A DNA stretch of 17,264 bases from Rubrimonas sp036770645 (GTDB lineage Bacteria > Pseudomonadota > Alphaproteobacteria > Rhodobacterales > Rhodobacteraceae), in assembly GCA_036770645.1 (NCBI GenBank), contig DAIPIU010000055.1, positions 1-17,264 of the forward strand, in the 5' to 3' direction. The notes beneath the pieces are model-generated. The model did not search any database and was not told the DNA's origin. It saw nothing but the letters and a program-made list of their open reading frames with translations. The translations under genes and the position numbers were made by a program. Positions 13,928 to 17,264 of the stretch are shown here, in pieces. The first letter of the stretch is position 1. Each line of letters opens with the position of its first letter.

Positions 13928-13956
13928 AGCCTAGCGCCCGATCGCGCCGGCCGGAA
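13928..13956 (-). promoter_or_regulatory. Candidate promoter for the aminopeptidase operon
   Basis: Minus-strand TTCCGG (13956-13951), a 17-base spacer, then TAGGCT (13933-13928), which ends 29 bases before the aminopeptidase ATG. Both hexamers are partial matches, but spacing and placement are right and the -10 box shares the CTAGGNT form seen upstream of other genes here. Confidence 0.3.
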
Positions 13957-14042
13957 GGCCCCGGACCGCCGGTGCGCGGCCCCGGCGCCCGGCCGCGCTG
14001 GCCCCGCGGGCCTGTCGCCCCGGTCGCCGGTCGCGCGGTGCG

Positions 14043-14417
14043 TCAGTCGCGGCGCAGCGCCGCGAGCGAGCTCTCGGCCAAGGCCGCGAGGCATTCGGCC
14101 GCCGCGCGGGCCGCTTCGGCGCGGTCCGCGTCGCCGGACCGCAGCCCCTGCTCGATGCCCAGCGCGACGCGCGCAAGGCGCGCGAGCCCGATCTGCCCGG
14201 CCATGCCGCCGATCTCGTGGGCGATGCGCGCGCCCTCATCCGCCTGCGCCGCCGCGCGGCCCGGCAACCGGCCGATGCGGTCGCGCAGCAGTTCGGTCGC
14301 CTTTGCGATCAGCCCCTCGGTCGCGGGGCCGAGCGCGCCGCGCAGCCCCTCGATCACCGCGGCGTCCACCAGCGGCGGCAGATCGTCCTGCGCCTCGGCG
14401 CGCATCGTCATGCCCAT
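14043..14417 (-). CDS. HPt domain protein (histidine phosphotransfer), orphan
   Basis: A 124-residue, almost entirely helical protein. Residues about 60-115 carry an HPt-like motif with His67 in 'RIAHEIGGMAGQIGLARL'. This fits H-x-(I/L)-x-G-x-A-x-x-x-G of histidine phosphotransfer domains, although the Lys often three residues after the His is Gly here. It would relay phosphate between a hybrid kinase and a response regulator. No kinase or regulator gene is adjacent, so partners are unknown. Several starts are possible; the ATG at 14417 is preferred because GGAG ends 6 bases upstream, while 14423, 14411 and 14405 are alternatives. It lies 46 bases after the asparaginase gene and 144 bases before the aminopeptidase gene. 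Confidence 0.7.
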   Translation of the reverse strand: MGMTMRAEAQDDLPPLVDAAVIEGLRGALGPATEGLIAKATELLRDRIGRLPGRAAAQADEGARIAHEIGGMAGQIGLARLARVALGIEQGLRSGDADRAEAARAAAECLAALAESSLAALRRD

Positions 14418-14463
14418 CAACATCTCCGCTGCCCCGACCGCGAACACACTTCTTCGGCGCGGG

Positions 14464-15555
14464 TTAAGGCGCGGTTAGGGCCGGCAGGGCGCGCAGGTCG
14501 CCGACGGCGAGGCCGCGGCGGTTGCGGATCTCGGGCGCGAGCCGGCGCGCCACGCGCGGGTCGGCGGCCTCTACGGCGCCGTAGCGCACCAGCAGCGCGG
14601 CGATGGCGCATTCCGCGGCGGCGGTGTCGCCGTCGTCGATCTTCAGCGCGATGCCGAGCCCGCGCTCGGTCAGGATGGCGGTGAAGGCCCCGTCGGCCCC
14701 GGTCTTGACCACGGCGCGGCCCTGCGCCGCCTGCATCAGTTCGGTGCAGGCGCGTCCGTCGCCCGCGACCTCGAAGGGGTGCGCCGCCATGGCGTCGCGC
14801 AGCCGCGCCGCCGCCCGGCCGCGCACGCCGCCGAAACCTGTCCCGGGGCTGGCGGCGCGGGCCATGGCCGCCGCGACGCCGGCCAGCGGCGCGGCGAAGT
14901 TCGGGGCCGAGCAGCCGTCGATGCCGAAGGCCAGCGGCCCGTCCTGCCCGGTCGCCGCCGCGAAGGCCTCGGCCGCGGCGCGCTGCACCGGGTGGTCGGC
15001 CGCCACATACCCCTCGGGACCCGCCTTCAGGTGCAGCGCCAGCGTCAGGAATCCCGCATGCTTGCCCGAACAGTTGTTGTGCAGTTGCGACGGCGCGGCG
15101 CCGGCCTGCCGCATGGCGGCGCGGGTGGGCGCGTCGGAGGAGACCTGCGCCCCGCACATGAGGCAGGGCTCGGACAGGCCCAGCGCCCCCAGCCAGTCCG
15201 CCACCGCAGCCGCATGGGCGCCGGAGCCCTGATGCGAGGCGCAGGCGAGCGCGAGCCTGCGCTCGTCGAGCCGGAAGGCGTCGGCCGCGCCGCTCTCGAC
15301 CAGCGGCAGGGCCTGCAGCAGCTTGATCGAGGAGCGCGGCAGCATCGGCCGCGCCGCGTCGCCGACGCTCCAGACCAGCGCCCCGGTCGCGTCGGCCACC
15401 GCGACGGCGCCGCGATGGGCGCGCTCGACGATCGGCGCGCCCCGCCCGCCGCGGTCGGGACCGCCGCGGGACGCCTCGACGAGCACCGGGTTGGGCGCCG
15501 GGTCGGGCATGGGGCCGGGCACGGGGCCGAGCACGGGGCCGGTGCTGTCAGACAT
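14464..15555 (-). CDS. L-asparaginase, Asparaginase_II (ReAV-like) family
   Basis: A 363-residue enzyme of the Asparaginase_II family, typified by the Rhizobium etli inducible asparaginase ReAV, unrelated to AnsA/AnsB; it hydrolyses L-asparagine to aspartate and ammonia. Residues corresponding to the ReAV active site are all visible: Ser75 and Lys78 in 'PRSSIKLLQALPL' (73-85), Ser107 in 'CASHQGS', zinc-site Cys162 and Lys165 in 'NNCSGKHAGFL' (160-170), Cys215 in 'GIDGCSAPN' and Lys284 in 'VVKTGADGAF'. The first 22 residues are a Gly/Pro repeat tail that the family lacks, encoded by degenerate 12-base repeats. The ATG at 15555 overlaps the ECF sigma stop by 8 bases (ATGTCTGA); a later start near the conserved 'PVLVEASRGG' is conceivable but offers no ATG after Met16. 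Confidence 0.9.
   Translation of the reverse strand: MSDSTGPVLGPVPGPMPDPAPNPVLVEASRGGPDRGGRGAPIVERAHRGAVAVADATGALVWSVGDAARPMLPRSSIKLLQALPLVESGAADAFRLDERRLALACASHQGSGAHAAAVADWLGALGLSEPCLMCGAQVSSDAPTRAAMRQAGAAPSQLHNNCSGKHAGFLTLALHLKAGPEGYVAADHPVQRAAAEAFAAATGQDGPLAFGIDGCSAPNFAAPLAGVAAAMARAASPGTGFGGVRGRAAARLRDAMAAHPFEVAGDGRACTELMQAAQGRAVVKTGADGAFTAILTERGLGIALKIDDGDTAAAECAIAALLVRYGAVEAADPRVARRLAPEIRNRRGLAVGDLRALPALTAP
15511..15546 (-). repeat. Degenerate 12-base tandem repeat at the asparaginase 5' end
   Basis: Three near-copies of GGGGCCGRGCAC (15511-15522, 15523-15534, 15535-15546; the third diverges at its end) lie in frame just after the start codon and encode the Gly-Pro-rich N-terminal tail. 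The period equals that of the repeat in the aminopeptidase gene, though the unit differs. Confidence 0.7.
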
Positions 15556-16147
15556 CGAGCAGTTCCTCCGCGAAATCCTCGCCCAGCGCCCCGCGCAGGC
15601 GCCCCATGGCCAGGCGCAGGCGCGACTTCACCGTGCCGAGCGGCGCGTCGATCATCGCTGCGATCTCGGCATGGCTGAGGCCGTCGTAGAAGGCCAGCCG
15701 CACGACCTGCGCCTGATCGGGCGGCAGCTCGGCCAGCGCCGCGCGCACCAGCGCGTCGCGGCCCGCCCGGGCCGCCGCGGCGTCGGCGGGCGGCGCCGGG
15801 TCGGGGGCGAACAGCGGGTCGTCGGGATCGGGCTCGGGGCGGCGGCGGCGCAGCATGTCCACGCGGCGGTTGCGGGCGATGGCGAAGATCCAGGTGGCCG
15901 GCCCCGCGCGGGCCGGGTCGAAGCTGTCGGCCCGCCGCCAGACCGACAGCATCACCTCCTGCGCGGCCTCGTCGGCCTCGGTCCCGGGCACGCCGCTGCG
16001 AATCAGGTAGGCCTTGATCCTGCCGGCCCAGCGCCGGAACAGCGCCGCGAAGGCGTCGCGGTCCTGCCGGGCGACCGCGGCCAGCAGGGCGGCATCGTCC
16101 GGACCCGCGCCCGCGACGGTGGCTTCGGTGGCGTCTGCGTCGCTCAA
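15548..16147 (-). CDS. ECF-type RNA polymerase sigma factor (RpoE/ECF11-like)
   Basis: A 199-residue group 4 sigma factor. Region 2 spans about 32-100, with 'FRRWAGRIKAYLIRSG' (37-52), 'EAAQEVMLSVWRRADSFDPARA' (60-81) and 'ATWIFAIARNRRVDMLRR' (84-101). Region 4 spans about 135-187, with the helix-turn-helix 'SHAEIAAMIDAPLGTVKSRL' (158-177). The wording is close to the Rhodobacter singlet-oxygen sigma RpoE (ECF11-like), which is controlled by the zinc anti-sigma ChrR; that subgroup is inferred by eye. No anti-sigma gene is adjacent on either side. The only reasonable start is a TTG at 16147 with a weak GGGA upstream. The linker (104-128) is Pro/Asp-rich. The stop overlaps the asparaginase start by 8 bases. 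Confidence 0.92.
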   Translation of the reverse strand: MSDADATEATVAGAGPDDAALLAAVARQDRDAFAALFRRWAGRIKAYLIRSGVPGTEADEAAQEVMLSVWRRADSFDPARAGPATWIFAIARNRRVDMLRRRRPEPDPDDPLFAPDPAPPADAAAARAGRDALVRAALAELPPDQAQVVRLAFYDGLSHAEIAAMIDAPLGTVKSRLRLAMGRLRGALGEDFAEELLDV

Positions 16148-16223
16148 GCCCCAGCATCCCGGTCGAAGGAGGGTCGCGCGCCGCTCGTTCCGCCCCCGGC
16201 TCTGGCGTCGACGCCCGCTTCCG

Positions 16224-16241
16224 GCCTACATTAGGCACTAA
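16224..16241. promoter_or_regulatory. Overlapping dyads in the sigma factor/IalB divergent region
   Basis: GCCTA-CAT-TAGGC (16224-16236) and TTAG-GCA-CTAA (16231-16241) are two interleaved inverted repeats. They lie in the only AT-richer patch of this 156-base divergent region, about 77 bases from the sigma factor start and 63 bases from the IalB-family start. It is a plausible operator or a pair of divergent -10 elements. The arms are short (5 and 4 bases). Confidence 0.3.
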
Positions 16242-16303
16242 CGGACCCGAGCGAAACAGGGTCGCGCGGCATGGCCGCGATCGGGCAGCTTGAGGCGCAG
16301 CGC

Positions 16304-16846
16304 ATGAAGACGATGGCGGTGGCGGCGGCCGCGCTGGCGGTTTGGATCGGATTTTCGGCGGGCGCGGCAGCCCAGATGGTCGAGCGGACCGGGGCGCACC
16401 GGGCATGGAGCGTGTTCCAGTCCGGCACGGGCGCGGACCGCGCCTGCTTCGTCGCCTCCAAGCCCCGCGCCTCGGTCGCGCGCCGCGGCAGCCAGCGCGT
16501 CGAGGTGAACCGCGGCGACATCTGGCTCATGGCGACGGTCCGGCGCAGCGGCGGCGCGACGAGCACCGAGGTCAGCTTCATCCCGGGCTATCCGCTCGAC
16601 GCCGCCGCGCCGATCCGGGCTCAGATCGGAAGCGCCCGCTTCGATTTCTTCACGCGGGAGGGCGAGACCGCCTGGGCCGACACGCGGCGCGACGAGGCCG
16701 TGGACCGCAAGCTGGTCGATGCCTTCCGGCGCGGGACCGACGCGAGGCTGACCGCCACCTCGACCCGCGGCACGACGACCGAGGACACCTTCAGCCTGCT
16801 CGGCTTCACCGCCGCATTCGAGGACGCGCAAAGACTGTGCCGCTGA
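16304..16846 (+). CDS. IalB family (invasion-associated locus B-like) periplasmic protein
   Basis: A 180-residue secreted protein. Residues 1-23 form a signal peptide ending in Ala-Ala-Ala before Gln24. The mature domain has family hallmarks: 'AWSVFQSGTGADRACFVASKP' (34-54), 'GDIWLMATVRRSG' (71-83), a basic/aromatic 'IGSARFDFFTREGETAWA' (108-125) and a C-terminal 'GFTAAFEDAQRLCR'. Cys48 and Cys179 are well placed for a disulfide. Relatives are widespread in alphaproteobacteria and mostly uncharacterised; the name comes from Bartonella and need not imply virulence. The ATG at 16304 is chosen because the signal peptide begins there and GAGG lies 8 bases upstream; an ATG at 16271 would add 11 residues. 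rlmN follows with a 10-base overlap. Confidence 0.85.
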   Translation: MKTMAVAAAALAVWIGFSAGAAAQMVERTGAHRAWSVFQSGTGADRACFVASKPRASVARRGSQRVEVNRGDIWLMATVRRSGGATSTEVSFIPGYPLDAAAPIRAQIGSARFDFFTREGETAWADTRRDEAVDRKLVDAFRRGTDARLTATSTRGTTTEDTFSLLGFTAAFEDAQRLCR

Positions 16847-17264
16847 CCCCCGCCCCCGCCCCGCGCGGCCTTGCCCCGACCGCCCCGGCCCCGCTGGTTC
16901 CCGAGGTCGCGCCGCTGAAGCGCGCCGCCCCCGCGGCGCGGCCGACACTGCTCGGGCTGACGCGCGAGGGGCTGCGCGCGGCGCTCGAGGAGGCCGGCGT
17001 CGAGCCGCGGCGCTCGGCCATGCGGGCGGGACAGCTGTGGGGCTGGCTCTATGCCCGCGGCGCGCGCGACTTCGCGGCGATGACCAGCCTGTCCAAGGAT
17101 TTCCGCGCCGTCCTCGCCGACCGCTTCCGCATCGACCGGCCCGAGATCGTCACGCGGCAGCTCAGCGCCGACGGCACCCGCAAGTATCTGCTGCGCATCG
17201 ACGGCGGCCACGAGGTCGAGGCGGTCTACATCCCCGAGGAGGACCGCGGCACGCTCTGCGTCTC
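16837..17264 (+). CDS. rlmN: 23S rRNA (adenine(2503)-C2)-methyltransferase RlmN, N-terminal part (runs off right edge)
   Basis: RlmN is a radical-SAM enzyme that methylates C2 of A2503 in 23S rRNA and A37 of some tRNAs. About 142 residues are visible. The N-terminal accessory domain shows 'LLGLTREGLRAALEEAGV' (about 38-55), 'RAGQLWGWLYARGARDFAAM' (about 64-83), 'LSKDFRAVLADRF' and then 'SADGTRKYLLRI' and 'EVEAVYIPEEDRGTLCVS', the segment just before the radical-SAM CxxxCxxC motif, which lies off the window. A Pro/Ala-rich stretch of about 35 residues precedes the conserved part. The start is taken as the GTG at 16837, overlapping the IalB-family stop by 10 bases. No in-frame ATG is available before the conserved domain, so the exact start is uncertain. 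Confidence 0.92.
   Translation, partial: MPLTPAPAPRGLAPTAPAPLVPEVAPLKRAAPAARPTLLGLTREGLRAALEEAGVEPRRSAMRAGQLWGWLYARGARDFAAMTSLSKDFRAVLADRFRIDRPEIVTRQLSADGTRKYLLRIDGGHEVEAVYIPEEDRGTLCV

Noticed and set aside
12522..13934. 470-codon plus-strand open frame opposite the aminopeptidase gene
   Set aside because: Exact antisense shadow of a gene that has all M17 catalytic residues.
1..17264. Mobile element, prophage, CRISPR array, toxin-antitoxin or defence system
   Set aside because: No transposase, integrase, phage, Cas or toxin motifs, no spaced direct repeats and no obvious compositional break. Every major gene belongs to a known chromosomal family.

Overview
This is a very GC-rich chromosomal segment. 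The gene content and protein style point to an alphaproteobacterium, most likely of the order Rhodobacterales: an IalB-family gene directly ahead of rlmN, a TIGR02186-type membrane protein coupled to a TauE/SafE permease, a ReAV-like asparaginase, a yicC-gmk pair and a PAS_5 protein. The taxonomic call is an inference from family membership and gene neighbourhood; no rRNA is present. I see no tRNA, rRNA, CRISPR array, insertion sequence, prophage gene or attachment site. The window is densely coded; the longest gene-free stretch is about 234 bases (9614-9847). One 100-N assembly gap (2382-2481) interrupts a small lipoprotein gene.

Layout from left to right. pheS (partial, minus) runs off the left edge and diverges from a DMT/EamA permease gene (plus). 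That gene converges on, and overlaps by 17 bases, a TerB/J-domain co-chaperone gene (minus). A gap-broken lipoprotein gene (plus) follows. Next comes a minus-strand operon, yicC > gmk > gamma-class carbonic anhydrase-like protein, with a 4-base yicC/gmk overlap. Its leader holds a hairpin followed by eight U residues. A PAS_5 protein diverges from yicC. A minus-strand run then reads folE > trkH > tauE > TIGR02186 membrane protein, the last two joined by an ATGA overlap.

The right half is mostly minus strand. An ECF sigma factor gene overlaps a zinc/serine-lysine type asparaginase gene by 8 bases. An orphan HPt protein follows, then an M17 leucyl aminopeptidase overlapping an NlpC/P60 hydrolase by 17 bases. 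A strong hairpin separates these from an MltB-type lytic transglycosylase, which is coupled to a small Tat-like secreted protein. At the right edge, on the plus strand, lie an IalB-family periplasmic protein and the 5' part of rlmN.

Together the genes cover translation (pheS, rlmN), nucleotide and pterin metabolism (gmk, folE), RNA turnover (yicC), ion and sulfur-compound transport (trkH, tauE), envelope peptidoglycan remodelling (NlpC/P60, MltB), peptide and asparagine catabolism, and signalling (ECF sigma, HPt, PAS). This reads as ordinary core chromosome. No new defence or mobile system was found. The points most worth a second look are the hairpin/U-tract ahead of yicC, the ECF sigma gene fused by overlap to asparaginase with no anti-sigma gene beside it, and a recurring CTAGGNT element upstream of several starts.
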